DNA of 64,000 nucleotides from Nocardia coubleae NBRC 108252 (GCF_001612805.1 NZ_BDBD01000021.1:124001-188000); one strand, 5' to 3'. Numbered from the stretch's first letter, positions 42,276 through 50,949 are shown. The notes: a model not told the origin generated them from the letters alone. Translations and numbers: made by a program.

Positions 42276-43676
42276 TCAGGCGCCGATGAGGCGCGCGGCG
42301 AGGTAGGACTCGACCTGGTCGAGGGCGATGCGTTCCTGGGCCATCGAGTCGCGCTCGCGGACCGTCACGGCCTGGTCGTCGAGGGTGTCGAAGTCGACCG
42401 TGATGCAGAACGGGGTGCCGATCTCGTCCTGACGACGGTAGCGGCGGCCGATGGCGCCCGCGTCGTCGAAGTCGATGTTCCAGTTGCGGCGCAGCTGTGC
42501 GGCGAGGTCCTTCGCCTTGGGGGTGAGGTCGGCGTTGCGCGAGAGCGGCAGCACCGCGGCCTTGACCGGCGCCAGACGGCGGTCCAGGCGCAGCACCGTG
42601 CGCACGTCGACGCCGCCCTTGGCGTTGGGGGCCTCGTCCTCGGCGTAGGCGTCGACCAGGAACGCCATCAGCGAACGCGTCAGACCGGCCGCGGGCTCGA
42701 TGACGTACGGGATGTAGCGCTCACCGGAGGCCTGATCGAAGAAGCTCAGGTCGGTGCCCGAGTGCTCCGAGTGCGTCTTGAGGTCGTAGTCGGTGCGGTT
42801 GGCGATGCCCTCGAGCTCGCCCCACTCGCTGCCCTGGAAGCGGAAGCGGTACTCGATGTCGGTGGTGCCTGCCGAGTAGTGCGACAGCTTTTCCTTCGGG
42901 TGCTCGAACAGGCGCAGGTTGTCCGGGTCGATGCCGAGGTCGGTGTACCAGGCCAGGCGGGTGTCGATCCAGTACTTGTGCCACTCGGCGTCTTCACCGG
43001 GCTTGACGAAGAACTCCATCTCCATCTGCTCGAACTCGCGGGTCCGGAAGATGAAGTTGCCGGGGGTGATCTCGTTGCGGAAGCTCTTGCCGATCTGGGC
43101 GATGCCGAACGGCGGCTTCTTGCGCGCGGTGGTCTCGACGTTCTTGTAGTTGACGAAGATGCCCTGCGCGGTCTCGGGGCGCAGGTAGTGCAGGCCCTCT
43201 TCGTCGTCGACCGGGCCGAGGAAGGTCTTGAGCAGGCCGGAGAAGTTCTTCGGCTCGGTCCACTTGCCGGGCTGGCCGGTCTCGGGGTCGTTGATGTCGG
43301 CCAGGCCGTTGGCAGGCGGGCGGCCGTGCTTCTCCTCGTAGGCTTCCAGGAGGTGGTCGGCGCGGTAGCGCTTGTGCGTGTGCAGCGACTCGACCAGCGG
43401 GTCGGAGAACGTCGCGACGTGGCCCGAGGCCTCCCAGACCTGACGGGGCAGGATCACCGAGGAGTCCAGGCCGACAACGTCTTCGCGGCTGGTGACCATG
43501 GTCCGCCACCACTGCCGCTTGATGTTCTCCTTCAGCTCCACGCCCAGCGGACCGTAGTCCCACGCCGACTTGGTGCCTCCGTAGATCTCACCGCACGGGT
43601 AGACCAGACCCCGGCGCTTGGCGAGGTTGGCAACGGTGTCCACCTTCGACTTGGGTGCCACGCGAGATTTCTCCAT
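42276..43676 (-). CDS. glyS: Glycyl-tRNA synthetase (alpha2, bacterial-eukaryotic type)
   Basis: The protein has 466 residues and charges tRNA-Gly. Class II motifs: GEIYGGTKSAWDYGPLGVEL at the N-terminus, LRPETAQGIFVNYKN and FGIAQIGKSFRNEITPGNF (motif 2), MEMEFFV, and VIEPAAGLTRSLMAFLVDAY (motif 3 Gly-x-x-Arg). The C-terminal anticodon-binding domain ends VESYLAARL. The start is 46 bases beyond KS-type motif-free sequence, and the N-terminal MEKSRVAPKSKVDTVANLAK is as in mycobacteria. It is divergent from smtB, conserved order. Confidence 0.96.
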   Translation of the reverse strand: MEKSRVAPKSKVDTVANLAKRRGLVYPCGEIYGGTKSAWDYGPLGVELKENIKRQWWRTMVTSREDVVGLDSSVILPRQVWEASGHVATFSDPLVESLHTHKRYRADHLLEAYEEKHGRPPANGLADINDPETGQPGKWTEPKNFSGLLKTFLGPVDDEEGLHYLRPETAQGIFVNYKNVETTARKKPPFGIAQIGKSFRNEITPGNFIFRTREFEQMEMEFFVKPGEDAEWHKYWIDTRLAWYTDLGIDPDNLRLFEHPKEKLSHYSAGTTDIEYRFRFQGSEWGELEGIANRTDYDLKTHSEHSGTDLSFFDQASGERYIPYVIEPAAGLTRSLMAFLVDAYAEDEAPNAKGGVDVRTVLRLDRRLAPVKAAVLPLSRNADLTPKAKDLAAQLRRNWNIDFDDAGAIGRRYRRQDEIGTPFCITVDFDTLDDQAVTVRERDSMAQERIALDQVESYLAARLIGA

Positions 43677-43808
43677 CCACTGCGAGTCGGTTTGTTCGGT
43701 AAACCTTGCTTTACGTCATGTATGGCTTACTGAACACATTTGGTCCAGCGTATCCGGCCCAGTCCAGCGAGATTGCAGCAGCCGACCGATGCCGCGTGTG
43801 CCACATTC

Positions 43809-43830
43809 GACATGCGCACTTCTGCATGTC
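43809..43830. promoter_or_regulatory. Perfect inverted repeat upstream of smtB
   Basis: GACATGC, eight bases, GCATGTC: seven-base perfect arms 35-56 bases before the smtB ATG. Spacing and arm length suit an ArsR/SmtB dimer site, implying autorepression relieved by zinc. This is inference. Confidence 0.5.
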
Positions 43831-43832
43831 AA

Positions 43833-43851
43833 AATGGTATCGGTTTCCATT
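43833..43851. promoter_or_regulatory. Second palindrome, Zur-like, overlapping the smtB leader
   Basis: AATGGTATCGGTTTCCATT is an imperfect palindrome of the TGGnAnCnnTnTCCA type, ending at the AAGGAG ribosome site (about 43852-43857) of smtB. The location would block transcription or translation of smtB-zur. Whether SmtB or Zur binds cannot be told from sequence. Confidence 0.45.
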
Positions 43852-43864
43852 AAGGAGTTGGTTG

Positions 43865-44215
43865 ATGACCACCGATGCCGCGCCTGCGCACCAGCACAGC
43901 CCGTATCAGTCCCTGCCGCCCGCGCCGGTGCCCGCGCGCACGGTACTCGAGGACGCGGGTGAGCTGCTGCGCGCCCTGGCCGCCCCGGTGCGGATCGCGA
44001 TCGTGCTCCAGTTGCGCGAGTCACCGCGCTGCGTGCACGAGCTGGTCGACGCGCTCGGGGTCACCCAGCCGCTGGTCAGCCAGCATCTGCGCATTCTCAA
44101 ATCGGCGGGCGTCGTACACGGGGAACGCTCGGGTCGCGAGGTGCTCTACGAACTCGTCGACGATCATCTGGCGCACATCGTCGTCGATGCCGTCGCCCAT
44201 GCCGAGGAAGGGTGA
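43865..44215 (+). CDS. smtB: ArsR/SmtB-family zinc-responsive repressor
   Basis: The protein has 116 residues from the ATG that follows AAGGAG; upstream starts would run through the operators. A His-containing N-terminus (APAHQHSPYQS) precedes the winged helix: LLRALAAPVRIAIVLQLRES, CVHELVDALGVTQPLVSQHL and ILKSAGVVHGERSGREVLYEL. The C-terminal helix DDHLAHIVVDAVAHAEEG has the Asp/His spacing (DxHxxxxVxxxxxH) of the alpha-5 zinc site. In mycobacteria SmtB represses the smtB-zur operon when zinc is low. Its stop overlaps the zur start. Confidence 0.9.
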   Translation: MTTDAAPAHQHSPYQSLPPAPVPARTVLEDAGELLRALAAPVRIAIVLQLRESPRCVHELVDALGVTQPLVSQHLRILKSAGVVHGERSGREVLYELVDDHLAHIVVDAVAHAEEG

Positions 44216-44664
44216 AACCGTTGGCAGACAACCACTCCGGCAAGCAGGTCGGCGTTCGCAGCACCCGTCAGCGCAGTGCCATCTCGGCGCTGCTCGGCGA
44301 TATCGACGAGTTCCGCTCGGCGCAGGAGTTGCACGACGAACTGCGCAAACGCGGTGAAGGCATCGGCCTGACCACCGTGTACCGCACCCTGCAGTCGCTG
44401 GCCGACGCGGGCATGGTCGACGTGTTGCGTACCGATTCCGGCGAGTCCGTCTATCGCCAGTGCTCGAGCGGTCACCATCACCACCTGGTGTGCAGGCAGT
44501 GCGGCAGCACCGTCGAGGTGGAAGGCCCCACCGTGGAGGCGTGGGCCGAGGCGATCGCGGGCGAGCACGGCTTCACCCAGGTGAGCCATACATTGGAGAT
44601 CTTCGGCACCTGCCGCGACTGCGTGCGCGCCGCCGCCGAGAACAGCGAGTCCGCCTCTGTGTGA
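44212..44664 (+). CDS. zur: Zinc uptake regulator, Fur family
   Basis: The protein has 150 residues from a GTG overlapping the smtB stop (GTGA); a TTG nine bases on is the alternative. The N-terminal winged helix (STRQRSAISALLGDI, RSAQELHDELRKRGEGIGLT, YRTLQSLADAGMVDVL) matches Fur proteins. Metal sites: GHHHHLVCRQCGSTVEVEG and GTCRDCV give the His cluster and two Cys-x2-Cys pairs of the structural zinc. It represses zinc import and alternative ribosomal protein genes under zinc sufficiency. Operon with smtB. Confidence 0.93.
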   Translation: MKPLADNHSGKQVGVRSTRQRSAISALLGDIDEFRSAQELHDELRKRGEGIGLTTVYRTLQSLADAGMVDVLRTDSGESVYRQCSSGHHHHLVCRQCGSTVEVEGPTVEAWAEAIAGEHGFTQVSHTLEIFGTCRDCVRAAAENSESASV

Positions 44665-44749
44665 CTCACATCACAGGATGGAACCCTCGCTCCGCGTGCC
44701 CCGTCCAACCATCACAACGACGAGGCGCGGTAGCGGAGGAGGGGATCTC

Positions 44750-45043
44750 GTGAGTGGATTCTTGGGGGTCGAGCCCGGGCAGTTGACGGCGATGGCGGCC
44801 AGCTGGCGTCAGGAAGCCGGGGCGGTCGAGGCGCTGAGCTGGGCGGTGATGAACGAGGCGACCGGTGAGGGAAGTGATGTGCTCGCCGTGCTGCGCGGTG
44901 TGCCCGATCCGGCGCGCCAGGCGATGACCTCGATCGCGACCAGGTATTCGGCGCTGGCCGATCTGCTCGACAAGTTCTCGGCCGACATCGAGGCCGCCGA
45001 CGGCGCGACCGCCGCCGAGATCACGAAGCTGGAGCCGCGCTGA
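44750..45043 (+). CDS. EspC-like type VII secretion target protein
   Basis: The protein has 97 residues from a GTG preceded by GGAGGAGGGG. Helical, WXG100-sized, but without a W-x-G turn: VEPGQLTAMAASWRQEAGAV, VLRGVPDPARQAMTSI, YSALADLLDKFSADIEAADG. This fits the EspC/PF10824 class of ESX substrates. It is the first gene of a long overlapping operon, and its stop shares a base with the next ATG (TGATG). Export by an ESX system elsewhere is inferred. Confidence 0.75.
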   Translation: MSGFLGVEPGQLTAMAASWRQEAGAVEALSWAVMNEATGEGSDVLAVLRGVPDPARQAMTSIATRYSALADLLDKFSADIEAADGATAAEITKLEPR

Positions 45044-46845
45044 TGCGGCCGACGATCCCCCAGCTCGACACCTGGAATCTCGACGCTGTGCACCGGGCGG
45101 GCGAGGCTGCCCGCGCGAACGCCGACTTGCTGTCCACCTCGGTGGACGATTGTTCGCGCGCGCTCTCGGCGGCGGAAAGCTGGCACGGCCGGACCAAGGA
45201 CGCGGCCACACAGCGCATCGATGAGGAAGTCGATCACGGGTACGAGGTGCGGACGGTGCTGCTGCGCATCGCCGACGACGCCGCTGATGTGTGTCAAGGT
45301 CTGAAGCACGCGAAAACGTATGTGCTGGAACAGAAGAACCTCGCCGTGTCGCAGGGGTTCACGGTTTCGGCCGACGGTGCCGTGAGCCATACGGAGCCCG
45401 AAAAAGAGGGCGCCGCAGGGGTTTTCCAACTCAACCTGCGCAGCGGGCTGGACGAAATCGAACGCCTCGACACCGTGTTCGGTGGTCGGTTGCGCGAGGC
45501 GGTGGGTGATCTGGTCGCCATCCGCGATGGCCAGCCCAGCGTTGCGCTCGCCGATGGCTCGATGCACGACCCTGACGCGGTGGCGACACGGTTGGCGGCG
45601 CTGTCGCCCGACGAGCGCGCCGCCTTCCTGGCCGGATTGAGTCCGGAAGTCCAGCGTCAGCTGGTGATCGCCGCGCCGGAGACCCTCGGCAACCTCAACG
45701 GGGTGCCGTTCGCGATGCGGGTCGAGGCGAACGAGATCAACATCCGTAACGCGCTCACCAGGGAGAAAGCAAATCCGGTGCCGGATGCGGCCCGGGTCGG
45801 CCAGCTGGAAGCCATGCTGTCGCCGATCCCGGATCCGGAGGCGACCGTCTCGGCCGCGGCGCTGGGCATGGTCGACCGTAAGTTCGTCATGTTCAGCACC
45901 GAGGGCAACGGGCGGATGATCGAGATGCTCGGCAGCATGCGATCCGGGGTACCCGGCGTCGGTGTCTACGTGCCGGGCACGAGCACCAACCTCAATGCGT
46001 CCGGGCCGAATCATGTGGCCGCCTGGAACCTGGCCGACCGGACCGGCGGGCCTATCTTCCTCTACATGGAGGGCGACTTTCCGCAAAGTCTCACCAGCCT
46101 GTCCGATGGTGCGCCGAGCCCGTCGTTCGCCGCGGAGATGGCGCCGAAACTGGTGGAGTTCGGTCGGGAAGTGGATCGGGAGGTGAGCGGCCACGCGCCG
46201 GGCACGCCCGTGACGTACGTCGGGCACTCCTACGGCGGGTCGGTGGTGGGTTCCGCCGAGCAACTCGGGCTGCGGGCCGACCGGATCCTGCACGCGTCGT
46301 CGGCGGGAACCGGCGTGTTCGAAGGTGGGTGGAACAACCCGAATCCCGATGTGCAGCGCTATTCGATGACCGCGCCCGGCGACCTCATCGGCGTTGTCCA
46401 GTCCTACCCGGATGCCGGGCTCAGCCTCCCCGGCCTGCGCCTGCCCGGCAATCCGCACGCCTCCGACGTCCTCGGCGGCGACCCCGACGAGGTTCCCGGG
46501 GTGATCCGGCTCGACACCGGCTACTACGGCGACAGCTCGTCGCGTGCGGGTGAGGTCGTATTCGGCACCGATGGCCACGGCAAGTACTGGGACGATCCCG
46601 GATCGACCGCCTTCGGCAATATCGTCGGCGTCATCGCGGGAACGGACGCCACCGCCTATGTGGAGCGTGGCATCGAAACCCCCTGGGTGGATGTGGGTCT
46701 CGGCGACAACGGCAACGGCGGCAAGGAAGCGTTCGACGCCGGCCGCGCCGCCACCGCGCAGGCCGTCCTCGATATCGAGAACCCGTATGCCGACCCGCGA
46801 GTGACCGACAATCCGCAGCTCGGCGCCCGGATCGAGATCCGATGA
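45043..46845 (+). CDS. Alpha/beta hydrolase (DUF1023) with ESX-like N-terminus
   Basis: The protein has 600 residues. The N-terminal 110 residues are helical and WXG-like (NLDAVHRAGEAARANADLLS, ALSAAESWHGRTKDAATQRI with a W-x-G turn). The C-terminal half is a DUF1023 hydrolase: MFSTEGNGRMIEMLG, GVGVYVPGTSTNL and the nucleophile elbow VTYVGHSYGGSVVGSAEQLG (GHSYGG, about residue 399), with a late His in GTDGHGKYWDD. It is probably a secreted lipase or esterase routed by the EspC-like partner. Its start overlaps the previous stop and its stop overlaps the next gene. Confidence 0.85.
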   Translation: MRPTIPQLDTWNLDAVHRAGEAARANADLLSTSVDDCSRALSAAESWHGRTKDAATQRIDEEVDHGYEVRTVLLRIADDAADVCQGLKHAKTYVLEQKNLAVSQGFTVSADGAVSHTEPEKEGAAGVFQLNLRSGLDEIERLDTVFGGRLREAVGDLVAIRDGQPSVALADGSMHDPDAVATRLAALSPDERAAFLAGLSPEVQRQLVIAAPETLGNLNGVPFAMRVEANEINIRNALTREKANPVPDAARVGQLEAMLSPIPDPEATVSAAALGMVDRKFVMFSTEGNGRMIEMLGSMRSGVPGVGVYVPGTSTNLNASGPNHVAAWNLADRTGGPIFLYMEGDFPQSLTSLSDGAPSPSFAAEMAPKLVEFGREVDREVSGHAPGTPVTYVGHSYGGSVVGSAEQLGLRADRILHASSAGTGVFEGGWNNPNPDVQRYSMTAPGDLIGVVQSYPDAGLSLPGLRLPGNPHASDVLGGDPDEVPGVIRLDTGYYGDSSSRAGEVVFGTDGHGKYWDDPGSTAFGNIVGVIAGTDATAYVERGIETPWVDVGLGDNGNGGKEAFDAGRAATAQAVLDIENPYADPRVTDNPQLGARIEIR

Positions 46846-47342
46846 GACTCATTGCCGTACTGGCCGTTTCGCTGGTGCTCGCGGGGTGCTCGCTGGTCGA
46901 GGAACATGGTCCGACCAATGAGGACATCATGCGGCGCTCGGGGCTGACCGTTGCCCAGAGCAAGCCGATCGTGGCCGAGAACTTCGAGCTGATCTGGCCG
47001 GAGGAGCTGTCCATCGACCCGGCGGCGGTCGACACGAGCACCGGGTGCCGCAGCAGGATGGACTCGATCAGCATGGACGGCCCGCCCTGGCGCCCCCGAT
47101 ATCAGCGGGAACAGGTCGATCCTCCACAGGAGTTCATCGACCGGGCGATGGCCAATCTCGAGGCGATGACCGCACGCGGGTTCACCCTCGTGCCGAGTCA
47201 GAACCCCGATGCGGACCCGGTGAGCAGGTACTACCGGGACGCGCGCGGGTTCTCGGTGTCGTCGTCGCGCAGCCGGGTGGGACCCGACAAACAGGAGGTG
47301 CGCTTCACCATGGCGTCCACCTCACCGTGCGCGGCCGAGTGA
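46842..47342 (+). CDS. Lipoprotein of the ESX-associated operon
   Basis: The protein has 166 residues. The signal peptide MRLIAVLAVSLVLAGCS has a perfect lipobox (LAGC, Cys16), so it is lipid-anchored outside the membrane. The mature part has two Cys (DTSTGCRSR and SPCAAE) likely to form a disulfide, plus a PPQEFIDRAMANLEAMTARG helix. It overlaps the hydrolase stop by four bases and probably assists or inhibits that enzyme at the cell surface. The family was not recognised. Confidence 0.82.
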   Translation: MRLIAVLAVSLVLAGCSLVEEHGPTNEDIMRRSGLTVAQSKPIVAENFELIWPEELSIDPAAVDTSTGCRSRMDSISMDGPPWRPRYQREQVDPPQEFIDRAMANLEAMTARGFTLVPSQNPDADPVSRYYRDARGFSVSSSRSRVGPDKQEVRFTMASTSPCAAE

Positions 47343-47430
47343 GACTTCGGGGTGTCGCAGTGGAGACAACAGTGGCTACGATCGCGGGAACGTCGTGCAC
47401 GGTACCGGTTCTGCGGGAGGGATGACAGAC

Positions 47431-48003
47431 ATGGCAGTTCGACGGGGTGCGGGCATGGTCGGGGTCGTGGCGGCGGTGGGGTTCGTCGTCGCCGGGTGCG
47501 GGAGTGAGCAAGGGGCGGCCACTCCGCAGCCGAGTCAGGTGAGTGTGGCGGCCAGTCCTACCTCGGTGGATGCCGAGGCGAAGGTGTGGGATCCGTGTTC
47601 GCTGCCGGATTCGGCGGTCGGTGGGGTGGGGTTGAATGTGGGGAGTAAGAAGAAGGATGTTGCGGGGGTGGATTTTTCGGGGTGGAAGGTGTGCGAGTGG
47701 AAGGACTCCGCGAACCTGTACAGCTTGGCGCTCATGTCGTCCGAGCACACCCTGACCGAGTCCCGGAATCAGACAACCAAGTACACCGACTTCACCGACG
47801 TGACGGTCGGAGGACGTAAAGCCCTTCAGTTTCGGCCGGTCGGCGCGGCGAGCGATCTCGCTTGCTATGTGAGCGTCGAACTGCCCGACGGCTCCGTCGA
47901 TTTCCATCTGCAGAATCGGGTCTCCGCCAAGAATCCGCCGGAGCCTTGTGCTGAGGTGACTCGGATCAGCGCCGCCCTGGTTCAGTACCTCCCGGCGAAT
48001 TGA
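47431..48003 (+). CDS. DUF3558-type lipoprotein
   Basis: The protein has 190 residues from the ATG at 47431, nine bases after GGGAGGG; the ATG at 47422 is too close to that site. The signal peptide ends FVVAGCGSEQG (lipobox AGC). The mature protein has the DUF3558 pattern: DPCSLPDSAVGGVGL, KVCEWKDSANLYSLALMS, ACYVSVELPDGSVDFHLQN, EPCAEVTRISAALV, with four Cys making two likely disulfides. Such lipoproteins commonly accompany Nocardia ESX clusters. Anchored at the outer face of the membrane. Confidence 0.85.
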   Translation: MAVRRGAGMVGVVAAVGFVVAGCGSEQGAATPQPSQVSVAASPTSVDAEAKVWDPCSLPDSAVGGVGLNVGSKKKDVAGVDFSGWKVCEWKDSANLYSLALMSSEHTLTESRNQTTKYTDFTDVTVGGRKALQFRPVGAASDLACYVSVELPDGSVDFHLQNRVSAKNPPEPCAEVTRISAALVQYLPAN

Positions 48004-48014
48004 CGGGTGGCAGC

Positions 48015-48395
48015 ATGGTTCTCGGTATCGATCCTGCTCAGTGGAGTCAATTGAAGTCACAGGCCGACGCGGGTCAGTTGATGCTCGATCCGGAGGTCGG
48101 GCGCGACCTCGATCGTGTGTGCGACGACCACATCTCTCGCTTGGAAGAGGTGTTCCTGATGGTCGGGCGCGTCGAGCGCATCACCGGCTTCGGCTCCTTC
48201 GATTCCAGCGCGATCTTAGAGAAGAAATTCTCGCTGACCGCATCCGGTGGCGACCGAGCACTGGACACTGTGCTCAGGCAACACATCGAAGTCGTCCAGA
48301 CCGCGAAAGAGGTCGTCGCCAAGGCGATCGCGAATTTCGTCGCCCAGGACCAGGCGGCCGGCGACCAGATCTCCGCGACGGGAGAACACCTGTGA
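48015..48395 (+). CDS. WXG100-like helical protein of ESX operon
   Basis: The protein has 126 residues from the ATG at 48015; a TTG at 48000 overlapping the previous stop is the alternative. All-helical: DPAQWSQLKSQADAGQLML, DLDRVCDDHISRLEEVFLMV, LRQHIEVVQTAKEVVAKAIA. It lacks a strict W-x-G turn but has the length and helical hairpin of ESX substrate partners. Its stop overlaps the start of the PPE gene by four bases, the position usually taken by a PE or WXG partner. Confidence 0.75.
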   Translation: MVLGIDPAQWSQLKSQADAGQLMLDPEVGRDLDRVCDDHISRLEEVFLMVGRVERITGFGSFDSSAILEKKFSLTASGGDRALDTVLRQHIEVVQTAKEVVAKAIANFVAQDQAAGDQISATGEHL

Positions 48396-49708
48396 CGTAT
48401 GAGGATTACAAGAGCAGAGTGATCGCCGCGCAGGAACAGTGGAACATCGAACGGTCGAAGATCTACGCCAGCTATGCCGACGGCAACTACGCCACCATTT
48501 TCGACGGTGACCTGCAGCCGCCGCACATCACCACCCCCGACAATTACGACAGCATGTCGCTCGAACAGATGCAGGCCGCGGTCGCCGCGATGAAACCCCG
48601 CCTGGTCGACGACGCCGTGACGGCCTGGGCGAATATCGGCATGAATCTGATGGGCACCTTCCTGAAGTTCAATCAGGAGTTCTCCCGCACCGTCACCGGC
48701 GCCAACGGGCGCGGCGGGTGGACCGGTGCGGCGGCGTCGGCGGCGGTCGCGGCGGTGAACAACTACTCGGAGCGGTCGATCCCGCTGTCGCAGGCGGCGA
48801 CCGCGATCAGCTGGAAGCTCACCGAGATGCGCACCGGCATCGAGCAGACGCAGGCATTGATGCCGGGGCTCACCGAGCGCGAGAATGTCACCGGTAAGAC
48901 GCTGCCTGCCGAGGGGGTGATGAAGGTCGACGATCACAATCGCGAAGAAGCCACGCAGGAGGCGCGCAGGATTCTGCGCACCGTCTACAGCCAGGTGGCG
49001 GGGCAGGCCGATGTCGGGGTGCCCTTCCTCCCGACCGCGCCGGTCATCGCAGGCGACGGCGGCGGCCCCGGTGGTCCCGGCGAGGGCGGTGGTGGTTCGA
49101 ATACCGGTGACACTCCCGAAGATTCGGCAGGCAACAGCCCTGAGGACACCGGCGCGGGCGACGCCCCGGCGACTACCGAGAACCCAAATTCCGATCCTGC
49201 GGCCACCACACCGCAAGCCACCGACCCGGGCTCGACCACCGCGCAGAGTTCCACGGCGACATCGCAATCCAGCACGCCGTCCTCTTCGGCCCCGTCCACC
49301 GGTTCCCCGACGGCGACCGGGCCCGGCGTGACCGCTCCCGGAGCGACCGGGCCCGGTGGCGGGAGCAACGGTGCCCGAGGTGGCGGCAGCAGCGCCGGCC
49401 GTGGCGGCGGCTCGGCAGCAGGCGGTCCCGCATCACCGGGCAAGTCGAGCCCCGGCAATCACTCCCCTGCCGCAGCTGCCGCCGCCGGGTCACGGGCAGG
49501 CGCGGCGGCAGGCGGCGGTCGCGGCGCACCCGGGATGGGCGCCATGGGCGCGCCTGGTGCCAGGGGCGGCGGCTCGGACGAGGAGCGGACCAAAGGCATT
49601 CCCGATTACCTGATCAACCAGGACAACGGCGACCTGCTGATCGGAACCGACGGAATCAAAACCGTGCCCCCAGTGATCGGCGGAGACCACGACAGTGCAC
49701 CGAGTTGA
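48392..49708 (+). CDS. PPE-like ESX substrate with low-complexity tail
   Basis: The protein has 438 residues from a GTG overlapping the previous stop. Residues 1-205 are the helical PPE-type domain: MSLEQMQAAVAAMKPRLVDD, MNLMGTFLKFNQEFSRTV, GWTGAAASAAVAAVNNY (W-x-G) and SQAATAISWKLTEMRTGIEQ. Residues 215-400 are a disordered Gly/Pro/Ser/Thr/Ala linker, and the last 35 form a short acidic cap (GIPDYLINQDNGDLLIGTDG). It is followed at once by espG, its expected cytosolic chaperone. Probably secreted or surface-exposed. Confidence 0.85.
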   Translation: MTYEDYKSRVIAAQEQWNIERSKIYASYADGNYATIFDGDLQPPHITTPDNYDSMSLEQMQAAVAAMKPRLVDDAVTAWANIGMNLMGTFLKFNQEFSRTVTGANGRGGWTGAAASAAVAAVNNYSERSIPLSQAATAISWKLTEMRTGIEQTQALMPGLTERENVTGKTLPAEGVMKVDDHNREEATQEARRILRTVYSQVAGQADVGVPFLPTAPVIAGDGGGPGGPGEGGGGSNTGDTPEDSAGNSPEDTGAGDAPATTENPNSDPAATTPQATDPGSTTAQSSTATSQSSTPSSSAPSTGSPTATGPGVTAPGATGPGGGSNGARGGGSSAGRGGGSAAGGPASPGKSSPGNHSPAAAAAAGSRAGAAAGGGRGAPGMGAMGAPGARGGGSDEERTKGIPDYLINQDNGDLLIGTDGIKTVPPVIGGDHDSAPS

Positions 49709-50453
49709 GTTCACCGGCATCGAATTCGAGATCCTCTGGTCCGGTTACGGCCGCGACCGCCTCCCCTACCCACTCCAGTACCGCACCGACATCGCCGATT
49801 TCGACGAACTGAAACGCCACCGTGAAGCAGCCGTGGAAAAGCTGCTCGCCAAATACGATCCGGCGATCGAACAGGCCATCGATGTGCTGCTCGTACCCGA
49901 TGCCAGGGTCGAGTCCAAAGGTTATGTCGGCCAGGACGTCTCGGACGTCATCCGATTCCACGGCGCCATCCGCGGCCGGGCCGGCGCCACCCTCGCCCAG
50001 GCGCCGGGGACCGCCGAGGACACCGGCAGCGATGTCGTTCTCACCTGTTGCACCGCGGATCAGGTCGCCGCCCTGACCGTCGCGGCCCTTCCCCGTACCA
50101 AGCCCGGGACCAAACCGCCCGTCGAGGTGCGTCGCGAACGTCTCGCCGAGGAAGAGGAACACTTCGAATACCGCGCGGGACGCCTGAGTTCCCTGGAACA
50201 ACTCAACCGGATCTTCAACCGCCCCCGCCACGCCGTCGGCGAGATCTCCGCCCTCGCGGGCCCCGCCCTCGACTCCCGCCCCACCCCCGCCCGCAGCTTC
50301 TGGTGGATGGACTATCCCGACGGCCGCTACTACGTCAAAACCGGCGACCCCATCATCGCCGAACCCCTCCCCACCTCACGAATGATCGCCGGCATCCACC
50401 GCATGCTCACCCGAGCCCAGCGCTACCACCAGGAATTCGGCCCCAACCCCTGA
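49695..50453 (+). CDS. espG: EspG family ESX chaperone
   Basis: The protein has 252 residues from a GTG 14 bases inside the PPE gene. EspG features: FTGIEFEILWSGYGRDRLPY, a central mixed sheet (DVVLTCCTADQVAALTVAAL) and the terminal SRMIAGIHRMLTRAQRYHQE helix. EspG proteins bind the tip of PPE proteins in the cytosol and deliver them to the ESX membrane complex. The overlap with the PPE gene supports a dedicated pair. Last gene of the operon. Confidence 0.85.
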   Translation: MHRVEFTGIEFEILWSGYGRDRLPYPLQYRTDIADFDELKRHREAAVEKLLAKYDPAIEQAIDVLLVPDARVESKGYVGQDVSDVIRFHGAIRGRAGATLAQAPGTAEDTGSDVVLTCCTADQVAALTVAALPRTKPGTKPPVEVRRERLAEEEEHFEYRAGRLSSLEQLNRIFNRPRHAVGEISALAGPALDSRPTPARSFWWMDYPDGRYYVKTGDPIIAEPLPTSRMIAGIHRMLTRAQRYHQEFGPNP

Positions 50454-50458
50454 ATTCT

Positions 50459-50761
50459 CTACCGCTGAGGCGGCATCCCCTGCGGCGGATATCCCGGCTG
50501 CTGCGGGTAACCCTGCTGCACAGCATTCGGATTCCCCGGGTACTGCTGATACCCGGGCTGGGGCTGATACATCCCCTGCTGCGGGTACGCCCCCTGCTGC
50601 GGAAACTGCTGCCCCATCGGCGGAACCTGCCCCGGGTAATACGGCGGCATCCCACCACGGACAGGCGGCCGCCGAGACCCCGACGACACCTTCACGATCA
50701 CAAGAATGATCCCCCCGAAAACCAGCGCGAACGCAATCAAACTACCCAATGCTTCGAACAT
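50459..50761 (-). CDS. Single-span membrane protein with Pro/Gln/Tyr-rich tail
   Basis: The protein has 100 residues. One hydrophobic helix (LGSLIAFALVFGGIILVIVKV, about 6-25) is followed by a basic turn (SGSRRPPVRGG) and a disordered tail with repeats of PQQG, PQPGYQQYPG and PPQG. Similar tails occur in actinobacterial cell-division and envelope proteins. Convergent with espG, five bases apart. The function is unknown. Confidence 0.7.
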   Translation of the reverse strand: MFEALGSLIAFALVFGGIILVIVKVSSGSRRPPVRGGMPPYYPGQVPPMGQQFPQQGAYPQQGMYQPQPGYQQYPGNPNAVQQGYPQQPGYPPQGMPPQR

Positions 50762-50949
50762 ATCCGCATCCTCTCACACCCGAGCGGGACACCCTCAATT
50801 CCCGAAAGGCATTGACACAGGCTATCTTCGGATGACCGCCAGGTAGCGAAGAAGCTTTCGGATCGTGGCCTACGGAGTAACACCCGATATCGCCGCACAA
50901 TCCTCCCTGGAGAGAAGTTGCCTGTGTGCCAGGCGGACCGAAACGTGTA

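Noticed and set aside
42213..43733. 506-codon plus-strand open frame
   Set aside because: Antisense shadow of glyS, rich in Val/Gly/Arg repeats typical of reversed high-GC codons.
47422..47430. ATG at 47422 as start of the DUF3558 lipoprotein
   Set aside because: It lies directly against the GGGAGGG ribosome site; the ATG at 47431 has normal spacing and leaves the lipobox unchanged.
49000..49600. Apparent repeats in the PPE-like gene
   Set aside because: This is a low-complexity Gly/Pro/Ser/Thr linker at codon level, not a DNA repeat array or CRISPR.
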